A DNA stretch of 64,000 nucleotides, from the NCBI GenBank assembly GCA_030035585.1, contig CM057464.1:32957365-33021364 (forward strand). Direction: 5' to 3'. Shown here in pieces: positions 1-9,902 of this stretch. The position numbers were made by a program, and so were the translations under genes. Numbering within the stretch: position 1 is the stretch's first letter; each line of letters starts with the position of its first letter. The notes beneath the pieces were generated by a model that was not told the origin of the DNA, did no database searches, and was given only the letters and a program-made list of their open reading frames with translations. This DNA comes from Dugong dugon. Taxonomy: Eukaryota; Chordata; Mammalia; Sirenia; Dugongidae.

Positions 1-3000
1 AAAAAGACAGCCTGTGGAGACAGCAATTTGAGACAGCCGCACATTTAGGTTATTGCCAATTTGAAATCCTTGGTTTGTGAAGCCAAGCCCTAAGGGACAA
101 GCCCAGTAACCGAGAAAGAGATCATAGCTAAAGAAATAAAAATGACAAGCATAATGGAAGCTCTGCGAAAGGACTGTCAGAGTGTCAGCTCATGAATGGT
201 AATTTCACCAGACTGAGATTGAATAATTCATAGATTGAAATTACCCTGCTTTCACCTTTCCGTTTAAACCGGCATGATCTGAATCTCTAATAAATTTTCA
301 AGATAAAGTAAAATGCCAATCTGAATCTGAAGAGCCTTTTAAAACCAGATGCTGTCTCCTGAATCCTCCGGTATCTTTCACAATTATCCTGTGAGAACTG
401 CACTTCGTCATGAAGCACCATTACCAGGGAAAATGACTGTGATTATAATAGCAACAATAGAATGCCATCAGACAATCTCTAATTCATCTCATTTGCTAAG
501 ACTGACTTGTGGTGTCAAAGCCCTTTGTATGTCACCATGTCTGGTATCCGTGGATCTGCCACCTGAACAAAAGTGGGGCACTGTGCATCCTACGTCAACT
601 CTGAAAGGCTAGCAAAGAACACTCTCCTAGGTTACAGTGTCTCTTTTGTTTGGTTTGCAATTTTGTGTCTTGGGTTTTTTTTCCCAATGCCTATACCCCA
701 AACACCTATTTGGGGAAAGGGTAAACCTGTCAGGGATTGTGGCTTATTCTTGGATACAGCAGAGCATTGGCTTGTTAATTTATATACCTTTATTTGAATG
801 GCTACAAGCATGTGTTTACCAGGAGAGAAGATTCTGTTCTGAGGGAGGAGCTTTAAAATGCAGCTAAGATGAGGTGTATGTCTTTGTGTCTTCTTTGAAA
901 CCCCCGTTTGCTTTAGGGTTGGCGAGTCCTTTCAAGGAACTGGAGTCCTGGTATGGTGTGTTTAAAAACTTCTCAGATTGAAAATAAACTCAAGGGATAC
1001 AAGCAGGAATAACTTTGTGTAGCTTTGATTAAAAGCATGTCTGTTCTATTCAGTGATTAAATGAAGCCTTGGTATGACTGGTTGTTTTTGTGTGTGCGTG
1101 CAATCTAGTAGAAGAAGTACGCACTAAAGATAACTTTTTTTCCTGGCAGACCACAGAATTCATCTTAGGGTACTTGTGCCATCCTCAGAAAGTGGCATGG
1201 TTTATAAATCGTCATTTGAGAGCAGACTGTAATCATTTAACAGGCACAAGGGCTTCTGGAATGTCTTTCAGTAGCATGAAGACCGTCTGTGGGTTCCTGC
1301 TACTCAAGTGATCTCTTTAAGTTTGATTGTCTAAGGTAGGGTATCTGAGGTCTGACAACACTTTGGGAGGAAGGGAGGTTTGAAGCACATCTGATTAACA
1401 TTCTGTTTTATTGATAGAGATCCCTGGCTCTGGTATGTTCCTTGATCCGTTATCACAGCTTACCCCTTCCCATATCCTGCACCCTCACAGTGCCTTTCTG
1501 AGAAGGAGGTAAGTTGTATTTCTAATCATTTGTGTGATTGAGTGTGGTCATTGTTTGGTTTCAATGGGTACACATGCTTTTCACGTTATGCTTTCTTTCC
1601 ACTTACTGTTATTCTCGCTACCCTCAAAATAACTAACTTTTTTCCTAAGTACAAGTGAAAATGTGGTATTTTAAAAAGTGATTTAAATATAATTTTTGTT
1701 CCCTTTATATGCACTAAAGGCTTTAATGCTGTTCAAAGGAAAGGGGAAAGCAGTTCCTGCTTAGTGAATAATTTCTTTTTTCTAAAAATAGTAAGCAATT
1801 TACTGAATACCAATTATGTTACCATATTGTTTTCTTTAGATAGCTCACATTTCTAATACTGAACCTGTTATTCTTATCTTTCAAGAAAGAGGCTTGGCAG
1901 TTAGTTGACAAAGGTCTTTTCAAAAGTCCATACTGTCTATGTGCCAATGTGTTTTTACAGTCCTTATATTCTGCAAAGAATTTTTACTGTCTGGCATTTT
2001 AAAGCTTTTTAATAGTCAAAATTTGAAACAGAGTAATCATTGATTGAGCAAACTGGTTTACATGTCTGATATTTAAGTAATATAAGTATCCTAAAATGAT
2101 CTAAGAATATTTGGGACTCAAACTTTTGTTACTTTTGGGAACTTATTAGAAAGAAATTATATTCTATTGATAAAAATAGCAAGTTTGGAGCTTAAGATTC
2201 AAATATTAACATTCTTCTTTTTTGGAGAATGAGGAGTTTGATCTATTTCTTTAGGATGCAGTGCAGAATTTTAAAAAAACAAAACAAAATATGAGTAAGA
2301 ATTTACTATCATGTGTTAATGTTTGAGGATATTGAAATTCATTGTTTTGGCACAAAAAGATAAGATTCATTATATAAGAGCTACTAACTAGCTTAAAAAC
2401 CTTGAACTCCAGTGTTTAATTAATTTTCTTTTCAAACTCTAAAAGTAATTGAATGTACATAAACATAATACTTTAAAATAAATTCATTAGACATTTGTTA
2501 ATCCATTATTGACAATGTTTTCACTTATTATGGATATATCTTAGGCTGTTCTAGACATGTCTAGCATAGGTAAAAAAGACCATAAGGATAACTTTATAAT
2601 TGCAATTGATTTGAAAACTAAAGAATCAGCTGTGAAAGTATACTAGCAAGGGTTAACTTAAGTTAAATCCCTGACAATCAGCCTAACACTATTTTGCAGC
2701 TTTTCTTTTTTAACGGGCAGGAGAAAGACAGTAAAAAGTATCCCCTCCCTCCTTGTTCCTCCAATCACTCCAGAGCATTGGCTGCAATTCCCAGTAGTAA
2801 TCTAACATTTAAACAAACAGAACCATACTAATAGAAACCATAAAAATGCCTCATGCTTTAAGATAGAATGTGTAAAATGTATCACTTAATCATTGCAGTT
2901 GTTTTGGACATTAGTGTATTTTAAATTTCATCTGATTACTAACGTCCAGCTTGGAGTTAAAAAAAAAAGACAACAACTATTCAGGGACAATACATATTAA

Positions 3001-3320
3001 TCTCTACTTAACATTTGTTAACTAGTTAACAAATACTGTGATGAAAAGATGCATTTCATGTAGTCAATAGAATATTCATAGTTGACATAAGATTTCCATA
3101 ATTAACATATTTTACAAGAATAATGGCATTGTATATTTCCCCGGAAATTTTAAGTATGTAGCAATGAAACATGCCTTTACCAAGCACCAATATTTGTGTA
3201 AATGAAACCTCTCTCATTATTCAGTGATCCTTTTTTTAAAGTGGCATGATCGAAAAAGGCTGATGGTTGTGTGTGTGTACTGTCTTTTTAAAAAGCCTCC
3301 TCTTGTTGATAAAATAGATT
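1..3320. other. Unique AT-rich intergenic or intronic sequence
   Basis: No repeat family, exon or RNA gene is recognisable here. Open frames are short (under about 100 codons), overlap on different frames and carry no motif I know. The DNA is AT-rich and nearly free of the young SINE and L1 copies that crowd the rest of the window, which could reflect constraint or simply chance. It includes the palindrome at 3013-3034. A cross-species alignment would show whether part of it is a conserved non-coding element. Confidence 0.6.
3013..3034. repeat. Perfect 22-bp palindrome
   Basis: The two 11-base arms (ATTTGTTAACT and AGTTAACAAAT) are exact reverse complements with no spacer. The core GTTAACTAGTTAAC resembles two HNF1-type half-sites, but the spacing is one base longer than the usual GTTAATNATTAAC. 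It lies in unique sequence rather than a recognised repeat. Confidence 0.9.
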
Positions 3321-3324
3321 TTTT

Positions 3325-3640
3325 CCAACATCTTCTCATGAAAAATTTCAAACACACAGAAAAGCTGAGAAATTGTGAACACCTGTGTCCCAAACATCTA
3401 GATTCTATGAATAATGTTTTATTATACTTGCTTTATCACTTATCTACCCAACTATCAATCAACCTTTTTTTTTTTTTTTTTATGTATTTCAAAGTAAGTT
3501 GCAGACATCAGTACACTTCCCTCTAAGGCTACGCCTGCTGAAGTGTTTAACTAGAGTTCAACATTTGTCTACAGTGCTTTACTTTAAGTACAGTTTATAT
3601 ATAATGAAGATAGAATTTTGAACAAATGCATTGTTACTTC
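3325..3640 (+). repeat. Probable ancient mammalian interspersed repeat, with poly-T run
   Basis: The stretch with AAAATTTCAAACACACAGAA, a 'cccaaacatct...ctatgaataatg' portion, and 'aaagtaagttgcagacatca' resembles an old dispersed mammalian repeat (L1ME or DNA-transposon type). I recognise the pattern but cannot name the family. A 17-base T run sits at about 3465-3481. Confidence 0.35.
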
Positions 3641-3870
3641 TTATGTGGCATGAACTATTACTTTGACATGGTAAGTGGCTTGTTGCAAACTCTTAAGATC
3701 CTAGATTTTGAATTGGAGAGTACAAATCATTTATGGTAGAGGGCAGCAAGCCTGTCCCTAGCCTCAGTCCACAAGTAAGCTTTCACTCAAGAAGCCCAGG
3801 AACCACTGGCAACTTACACCAGTATTGGGATGGAGGAGATCAGGGCATACTTGATGAATTCCCAGGGACT

Positions 3871-3884
3871 ATTCCCATTCTTGG
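3871..3884. repeat. Target-site duplication, copy 1 of 3
   Basis: ATTCCCATTCTTGG occurs here, again at 4074-4087 and, with one change, at 4441-4454. It brackets an RTE fragment (copies 1 and 2) and then an AfroSINE (copies 2 and 3). Confidence 0.85.
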
Positions 3885-4073
3885 TAAAGCAGAGGGTCAG
3901 CAAAAGAGAGGAGGACTCTCAACAAGATGGCCTGACACAGTGGCTGCAACGATGGGCTCAGGCATAGCCAACTACTGTGAGGATGGTGGAGGACCAGGCA
4001 GTATTTCGATCTGTTGTACATGGTGTCGCTATGAGTTGGAACCGACTGGACAACACCTAACAACAATAGTAAT
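3885..4073 (+). mobile_element. RTE-type LINE 3' end fragment
   Basis: This 5'-truncated copy covers the last codons of an RTE-class reverse-transcriptase ORF and its short 3' UTR. The 'gtagagggtcagc...aagaggaagaccctcaac' block of this family is recognisable, and the element ends in the CGCTATGAGTTGGAACCGAC core followed by an ACAACACCTAACAACAA tail. RTE elements supply the machinery thought to mobilise AfroSINEs, which share this 3' end. It is flanked by an exact 14-bp duplication (3871-3884 and 4074-4087), so it is a genuine insertion. The resemblance to the C-terminus of BovB-like RTEs is family knowledge; the LA-specific name RTE1_LA is my best guess. Confidence 0.75.
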
Positions 4074-4454
4074 ATTCCCATTCTTGGAGCCGCTGAATGG
4101 TACAAATGATTAATGCACTCTGCTGCTAACCAGAAGATTGGAAATTTGAGTCCACCCAGAGGCACCAAAAGGTCAGCAGTTTGAATCTACCAGCTGCTCC
4201 TTAGGAACCCTAGGGATCAGTTCTGCTCCGTCCTGTAGGGTTGCTATGAGTCAGAATCGACTCGACGGCAATGAGTTTGATTTTTTTATTTTATTTTAGA
4301 GGCACCTCAGAAGAAAGGCCTGGTGATCTATTTTAACAAATCAGCCATTGATAACCCTATGGAGCACAGTCTACTCTGACACACATGGGGTCACACACAT
4401 GAGTTGGAATCGACTAAATGGCAACTGGTGAGAACGAGTGATTCCCCTTCTTGG
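4074..4454 (+). mobile_element. AfroSINE, long (B) subtype, split by another SINE
   Basis: The outer SINE runs 4088-4440 and is bracketed by target copies at 4074-4087 and 4441-4454. It has the B-type body ('gagtccacccagaggcacc' then 'tcagaagaaaggcctggtga') and ends in GAGTTGGAATCGAC and 'tggcaactgg'. A younger SINE interrupts it at 4167-4297. B-type elements are about 200 bp without an insert, so the excess is explained by the nested copy. The left target copy is shared with the upstream RTE fragment. Confidence 0.8.
4167..4297 (+). mobile_element. Nested AfroSINE (A subtype), 5'-truncated
   Basis: It begins inside the tRNA-like head ('aaaaggtcagcagtttgaat'), runs through 'tctgctccgtcctgtagggt' to CAGAATCGACTCGACGGC, and ends in a T-rich tail. 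It is flanked by the 9-bp duplication AGAGGCACC at 4158-4166 and 4298-4306, which lies inside the outer B-type SINE. The outer element must therefore be older. Confidence 0.85.
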
Positions 4455-5163
4455 ACAAGTGTTCCTTTTACTTTCCTGCAGGCTCATGAGAAGCAACCTA
4501 TTTGCCTCCTCAACAACCACCAGCTATTATTTCACCTGGGTTATTCTCTGCCTCTTCCCTTTCCTCCTCTTCTTTTTCCATTTGGCTTTCTCTTTCCCAC
4601 TTCCTCCCTACTCCTAAATTTTTTTCTCAGAAATAAGGGAACAAATCTCTTCATTTTTCAAGTCATTCTACTGCATGCAACTTGAGGAAAATGATTATGG
4701 GAAGCAAAGGTGGGGAATTAGAGAATCACAAGAACTCTTAAAGGGATTAATTTGTCTTGGTCTTAATTAAAATATAAACGAGTTGAGGATTGCCCTCTCA
4801 GTACCTCTGCATTAATTCAACTCTTTGATCCAATCTTGTGGAGAAATTTACCCCTTCCTCTCTTAACTAAATCCTACATCAATCTTTCATAATATTTGGG
4901 TTGGTGTAACTGCTAAGAATGGGGAAATTATGCTTCCAAAATTTGCCAAATTTCAGAGATTACAAATTCTAGTCGCTAGCTCTAGCCCATACAGCACTTC
5001 ATTCAGTAATAGAAAAAGGCATGGCTTTCAAGTTATGCCTTGGCATTGGCCCCCGAGTGAGGAAATTCCCAAAGCTTCCTTCCTCAGGCTTTGGGTCACC
5101 TACACACAACACCACCTTCTAGGTGTCTTCTCCCTCACATCTTTCTTCATTCAGTTCAAGATG
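4455..5163. other. Unique sequence, no feature recognised
   Basis: A pyrimidine-rich stretch (about 4540-4625) is the only compositional oddity. The open frames here are short, have no recognisable motif and look like chance. Confidence 0.5.
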
Positions 5164-5532
5164 CCTAAAGCTCTCATTGTTTGTAGATTTTTTTTTTCAT
5201 TTCTTTTGTTTTTGTAGGTTTTGTTTTTACTGAGACTTTATATTTTTCCTCTTTATTTTTATGAGTAGGTTTGTTAACTTTCTTTGTGGTTACCGTGAAA
5301 TTTACCCGTATCTTTCTAAGTTTGAAGCAGTCTATTATTATTTGGTATCGCCTTGCCTTTCTCTCCATTAGAAGGTTCTATACCCACACCATTTATTCCG
5401 TCTTTTATTATTCTGATGTTGTTGTCATTTACTGATTAACCACTCTGATTCCCTGTTGTATTTCTTTTGGTTTTGGATAGTCCTTGAGAGTTCATTTCCT
5501 AGATTGGTATCTGGCTGGTATGATCCTGTGTC

Positions 5533-6543
5533 CTAGATTCCTCCTGTGAGCTGAAGTTGTTTTTTCTCAGATTGAAGGACTCCCTTTAATAATGCTTGTA
5601 AGTTTGGTTTGGTTTTTCCGTATTTCCTTAATTTCTGTTTATCTGGAAATGTCCTAATTTCACCACCATATTTGAACGAGAGTTTGGTAGGATATGTTAT
5701 TCTTGGCTGGCAATTTTTTTCTTTCAAGGTTTTATATATGTCATCCCATTGCCTTCTTGCCTGCATGCTTTCTGCCAAATCTGAGCTTAGTCTTATTGTT
5801 TCTCCTCTGTATATGACTTCTTGTTTTTCTCGAGCTGCTCTCAGGATCCTTTGTTTGTCTTTGGTTTTGGTAAGTGTGATTATGATATGCCTTGGTGATT
5901 TTCTTTTGGGGTCTATCCTATATGGGGTTCGTTGAGCTTCTTGGCTGACCAGCTTTTCATCTTCCATGATACTAGGGAAGTTTTCCGTCAGCAGTTCTTC
6001 AATGATCTCTGTGTTTTATGTTTTCTCCCCCGTTCTGGAACTCCAGCTATTCACAAATTTTTGCTTTTGATTGTATCCCACATAATTCTCAGGGTCTCTT
6101 CATTTTTCTTCGTTCTTTTTTCTGAGTTTTCCATAAACAGAGTTGTAGCCAAGTGTTTGTCTTCAATTTCGCTGATCCTGTCTTCCACCATTTCAAACCT
6201 GCTCCTCAGCCCTTCTATGACACTGTCCATTTCTGAAATCCTGTTGTTTTTCTTTTGGATTTCTAATTATTATTTTTGTATGATTTCTAGTTGTGAATTT
6301 ATTTTGGCATTTTGTTACTGCATTATTTTTCTGAATTCTTCCATTTTTTTGTCTGTATTTTCCATTTTTTTGTCTGCCTTTTCCATGAATTTGTCTATTT
6401 TTCCTCATTTTTGTCTGCTTTTTCTTCAACTCTTGGATAATTGTGAGTATTAGAGATTTGAATTCCCTAGCAGGTAGTTCTAGTGCCTTTTCTTCTACTG
6501 GAAAGTCATCTTGTGTTTTATTTTGGACACCTACTGGAACCAT
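5533..6543 (-). pseudogene. L1 ORF1 (RNA-binding nucleic-acid chaperone), broken
   Basis: The N-terminal part (about 6193-6543) starts MVPVGVQNKT and includes DDFPVEEKALELP, then a Lys/Gln-rich coiled-coil-like stretch. The C-terminal part (5533-5967) has the RRM-type block (KRKSPRHIIITLTKTKD), the conserved MQARRQWDDIYK helix and the CTD-type block RITYPTKLSFKYGGEIRTF. These are the regions by which L1 ORF1 proteins trimerise and coat L1 RNA. The two parts are in different frames with stops between them, so no full protein can be made. Similar fragments occur in the copies at 33.4-34.4 and 60.3-61.2 kb. Confidence 0.85.
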
Positions 6544-6544
6544 C

Positions 6545-8208
6545 CTGTAAATGTTTTGATATTGTCTGCTGTTTTAGGGGCATTTGGTAGTTATTTTTCT
6601 CTTTTATTGATTGTAGATTTTGTTTGTTTCGTCTTTTTTTTTGTTTTATTTGGCTATGTCTGAGCAGGTGGGCTGTGTGTTCTTTGTTGTTTGCTTATCT
6701 GTGGGCATGATACTTTTTGCCTCCTTCTCCAATTGGCAGGGTCAGTTGCTCAGATATGGTACAGCAGGGCAGGTCTAGCTGAAGAGGAGTTGCTGGGATG
6801 GGTTATTTGTGGCACTTACTATGGCCACCAGGGTGGGCTGGTAATCAGTGCAGGGCAGGTTCCAGTAGGTCATGCCCATGCTGCTTGGTGGTGTGATGTT
6901 AAGCACACAGTGCAGGTAGGCAGGATGGAGCGGGAAGATTGTGATGTTTGGAGCTAAGATGGGTATGGGAGAGAGGAGAGAGAGGAGAGAGGAACAGGAG
7001 CCCAAAACATACAAACAAACAAAAAAGAGTGCTAGGGGAGCTTGCTGTTGGAGTGGAGAGATGAGAGACTATGAAATGGAGAAAAATGAAAAGGAGGAGA
7101 AGAAAAGAAATGAATAAACAAAAATTAGAAAGAAAAAAAGAAAAGCAAGGCTCCCAGGGATCCCACTGGTGCGGCTACGGAGTCTGGGGAAGTTGCTCCC
7201 AGGCGTTGAAGTACAGCCTGGCTAGAAGGCGTAGAGGTGTCACTCAGTGCCAGGTATTCAGGGGACAGGAAGAGAAGGAAAGTATAGAGAAGCGAGAAAC
7301 TGAGTAATGAAGAAAGACAAAAAGGGAAAAAGAGGGAAAAGAGAAGAAAACAAATTAAAAAAAAAAAAGAACAAGAAACCCCCCCAAAAAAACAGAAAAA
7401 AAAAAAAAACACAAAGAAATGCCCTTAGGGATCCCTCTGAGTGCAAACTGAGGGGGTAGGTCCCAAGCAGCACAGTACTGTCCAGCTAGAACGGGCTCCC
7501 AATTTGAGAAAAGAAAAAGAAAACAAACAAACAATTCAAAACAAACAAACAAAAAGCCCCGGGATCCCACCAGCGAGGCAGCACAGACTGGGAACCAGTT
7601 TCACATTCGAGCAGAGTTTCACAGCCTTTCAGGAAGAAGCAAAGATGGCACACGGAGCCTGGTATTTGAGAGAAAGGAGGGGGAGGTGGTGAGAGGTAAG
7701 GAAGAAATCAAAAGAAGCAGAAAAAAGCAACACCATTAGCCAACAAATGGCACTCAGGGAGTTGGCCAGTGCAGGTGGGTGGAATCTAAGCAACTGGTGC
7801 TTCCCAGCCAAGACACTTTGGCTTCAGGAAGCAGAGGAGGCTGAGTGGGGGTGAAGAAGGGTGGGGGGTGGGAAAGCATATATCGCTGGTTACCAGTTGT
7901 TCTGTCTCCTGCTGGAAGCTCTGTGAAGCTGCTTTCTCGTACCCCCTGTTTGCTGGTCTCTGATAGAAGTCCAAGATGGTGGATCCATGCTGCGTTAGCT
8001 GATAGGGGACCTCTGCATGAATCTCTCCTCGCTGTCTGTTCTCTGTCAGTTTCTTATTCCATTTGGTGCTTGGCTGAGTTCTTTATGTCTTCATTTGATG
8101 CTTAGGGTTTCAGAATTGCTGTTTTCTCTGTTTGGCTTAGTTTTTCAGATCTTTGCTGTGGAGGGAAGGCATGGTGCTTCTGCCTAGAGGACCATGTTGC
8201 CCAGAAGT
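6545..8208 (-). promoter_or_regulatory. L1 element 1, 5' UTR with repeated modules
   Basis: This non-coding part of the L1 contains several recurring modules on the plus strand. Each has a GGGATCCC(A/T)C-like core followed by a GC-richer block and then a purine- or A-rich spacer; they start at about 7147, 7421, 7556 and 7745. The same order recurs at about 61788, 62063, 62208 and 62398 in element 3. In rodent L1s, tandem 5' monomers act as promoters, so the same role is plausible here but is inference. The inner motif CCAAGATGGT (7971-7980) resembles a YY1 site on the strand opposite to L1 transcription. Confidence 0.6.
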
Positions 8209-8277
8209 CCTAAAGCTCTTGTTGTTGGATGCTGTTGCGTGGATTCAATTTTCAATCAACCAGTTAGGTTTGATTCC

Positions 8278-8357
8278 CCTGCTGAGAATTTGCATTTCTA
8301 ACAAGTTCCCAGGTGATGCTTAAACTGCTTTTTAGGTACTAATTCTGAGAACCACTA
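8278..8357 (+). mobile_element. MER5A-like hAT element, first of an inverted pair
   Basis: CTGAGAATTTGCATTTCTAA, then AACAAGTTCCCAGGTGATGC, ending GAGAACCACTA match the 3' half of the non-autonomous Charlie-group element MER5A. Only about 80 bp remain. It is separated by 6 bases from a second MER5A-like piece in the opposite arrangement. Confidence 0.7.
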
Positions 8358-8363
8358 ATAGAG

Positions 8364-8472
8364 CAGTGGTTCTCAAAATTTATTATATGTAAGAATTACC
8401 TGGGGATCTTGTTAAAATGTAGACTTTGATATAGTACATCTGGGGTAGAAATGCAAATTCTCAGTAGGGATT
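8364..8472 (-). mobile_element. MER5A-like hAT element, second of an inverted pair
   Basis: It starts CAGTGGTTCTCA (a MER5 terminal repeat) and ends GAAATGCAAATTCTCAG, which is the reverse complement of the start of the preceding piece. The pair forms imperfect arms of about 80-105 bases around a 6-base centre. MER5 elements have long terminal inverted repeats, so the strand assignment is uncertain. Confidence 0.6.
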
Positions 8473-8499
8473 TGAACTGGAATGAACTGGTTTGAAGTC

Positions 8500-8632
8500 C
8501 TAGTTTTCTTGGCTGTAATCTTTACAGAAGCAATCGACCAGATTTTTCTCCCCAAGTAGCCGCTGGGTGCGTTTGAACCACCAACCTTCCAGTTACCAGC
8601 TGAACATTTAACCACTGCACCACCAGGGCCAT
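8500..8632 (-). mobile_element. AfroSINE (C subtype), partial
   Basis: It contains the C-type insert ('ggctgtaatctttacagaag') and the head in antisense ('accactgcaccaccagggc'), but lacks the ATGAGTCGGAATCGAC core and tail. Confidence 0.7.
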
Positions 8633-8694
8633 CTGTTAATGCTGGGTCTATGCTTGGCTGGAACTGTACCAGTTTGCCTACTTTTATATACAAA

Positions 8695-8912
8695 ATTTTG
8701 GATATAACAGACTGGTTAAGAATTTAAGCTCTATTGTAAGACAAACCTGGATTGTAATCTCAGTTTTGGGCCATAACTGGTAGCATTATTCCAGGCAAGT
8801 TACTGAAACCTTTTAAGCTTCAGTTCTTCGTAGGGTTGCTGTGAGTTTAAAATGACATAATCATGTAATGTATTTAGTACAGGACATGGCACGTACTAGG
8901 CACTCAGTATAT
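8695..8912 (+). repeat. MIR element
   Basis: The order 'acctggattgtaatctcag', 'ggcaagttactgaaacc', 'gggttgctgtgagtttaaaa', 'gcacgtactaggcactcag' follows the MIR consensus (a tRNA-derived SINE older than placental mammals). It is diverged and ends where an AfroSINE begins. Confidence 0.75.
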
Positions 8913-8925
8913 CTTACCAATAATT

Positions 8926-9124
8926 AGTTGCTGTTGAGTCAACTCCAACTCATAATGACCCCATGTGTGTCAGAGTAGAACTGTGCTCCACTGAGTTTTC
9001 AATGGCTGATTTTTTGGAAGTGGATCACCAGTTCTTTCTTCTAAGATGCCTCTAGGTGGACTCAAACCTCCAACATTTTATGTTAGCAGCCGAGCACGTT
9101 AACCATTTGCACACCAATGACTCC
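8926..9124 (-). mobile_element. AfroSINE, B subtype
   Basis: In antisense it reads 'tgctgttgagtcaactccaa', 'ccatgtgtgtcagagtagaa', 'ttctaagatgcctctaggtg', ending at the head 'ttaaccatttgcacacc'. It is full length for B type, about 200 bp, and lies directly beside an A-type copy of the same orientation. Confidence 0.8.
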
Positions 9125-9126
9125 CT

Positions 9127-9313
9127 CACTATATACTAACCAAAACCAAACCCATTGTCATTGAGTCAATTCCAACTCATAGCAACCCTATAGGACAGAG
9201 TAGAACTGCCCCATAGGGTTTCCAAGGAGCAGTTGGTGGATTCAAACTGCCGACCTTTTGGTTAGCAGCCAAACTCTTAACTACTGTGCCACCAGGGCTC
9301 CCACTATATACTA
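9127..9313 (-). mobile_element. AfroSINE, A subtype, with target duplication
   Basis: The SINE itself covers 9139-9301 and is intact from the AACCAAACCCATTG tail to the head CACCAGGGCTCC. It is bracketed by the perfect 12-bp duplication CACTATATACTA at 9127-9138 and 9302-9313. The short length (about 160 bp) and good match to other A copies make it one of the younger insertions here. Confidence 0.9.
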
Positions 9314-9462
9314 GTGTCATTGTAATCATTGTCCATACCAACAGAAGGTGTCGTCATCACAGAACTCAATTGGCCCTCCATCATCAGAGTCATCTACTAG
9401 ATCCTAGTAGGCTGCTCCCCTCTCTTCTGATGTCCAAATTTGCTTGTGCTGGTCGACCTCCA

Positions 9463-9566
9463 GGAGCCCTGGTGGCACAGGTGGTGACAGAATACATTGT
9501 TTGAGAATAAACAGGTCACTATGAGTCAGAATTGACTCTACGACAACAAGTTTGGTTTTTTGGTTT
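9463..9566 (+). mobile_element. AfroSINE with internal deletion
   Basis: The head GGAGCCCTGGTGGCACAG and the tail 'cactatgagtcagaattgac' to a GTTTGGTTTTTTGGTTTT tail are present, but the centre (B box and body) is missing, leaving about 100 bp. Confidence 0.75.
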
Positions 9567-9588
9567 TCTAGGCTGTAGGTTCATTTTA

Positions 9589-9793
9589 AGGAGTACCGGT
9601 GGCACAATGGTTAAGTGTTCAGCTGCTAACCAAAAGGCTGGTGGTTCGAACTCACCAGCGGCTCTGCAGGAGAAAAAACCTGGCTATCTGCTCCCATAAA
9701 GATTTCAGCCTAGGAAACCCTATGGGGCAGTTCTACTCTGTCATATAGGGCCTCTATGAGTCAGAATCAAACTGAGGGCACACAACAACAACA
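9589..9793 (+). mobile_element. AfroSINE, C subtype
   Basis: It runs from a degraded head ('ggagtaccggtggcacaatg') through the intact B-box-like 'gtggttcgaactcaccagc', the C-specific 'ctgctcccataaagatttca', the 'ggcagttctactctgtcata' body and an ACAACAACAAC tail. It is about 205 bp. Confidence 0.85.
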
Positions 9794-9902
9794 TGTTCAC
9801 TATAAAACAACAGAGGTCTTCTTCCTTTTTTCTCCCAAGAGCAGAGGTGCTGGCCTTGACAGTATGAAGTGAAGCCTGGATAGTGAAACTCCTAGGAACT
9901 TT

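Larger units (their letters stand above)
5164..8219 (-). mobile_element. L1 element 1: 5' UTR + ORF1 + spacer only, antisense
   Basis: Read on the minus strand, this copy starts at 8208 and runs through a 5' UTR of about 1.65 kb and a decayed ORF1. It stops at about 5175 in the spacer just before where ORF2 would begin. Alignment by eye with the longer copy at 54.8-62.6 kb shows collinearity up to the A-rich spacer at 59.92 kb, then abrupt loss of homology. ORF2 and the 3' UTR are absent. An exact 11-bp direct repeat CCTAAAGCTCT flanks the copy (5164-5174 and 8209-8219). This is the opposite of ordinary 5' truncation. It may be an insertion of a prematurely ended transcript (a half-L1, as in HAL1) or a deletion product. 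Confidence 0.85.

Noticed and set aside
3733-4113. 126-codon plus frame
   Set aside because: It overlaps the RTE 3' fragment and is explained by it; the upstream half has no motif.
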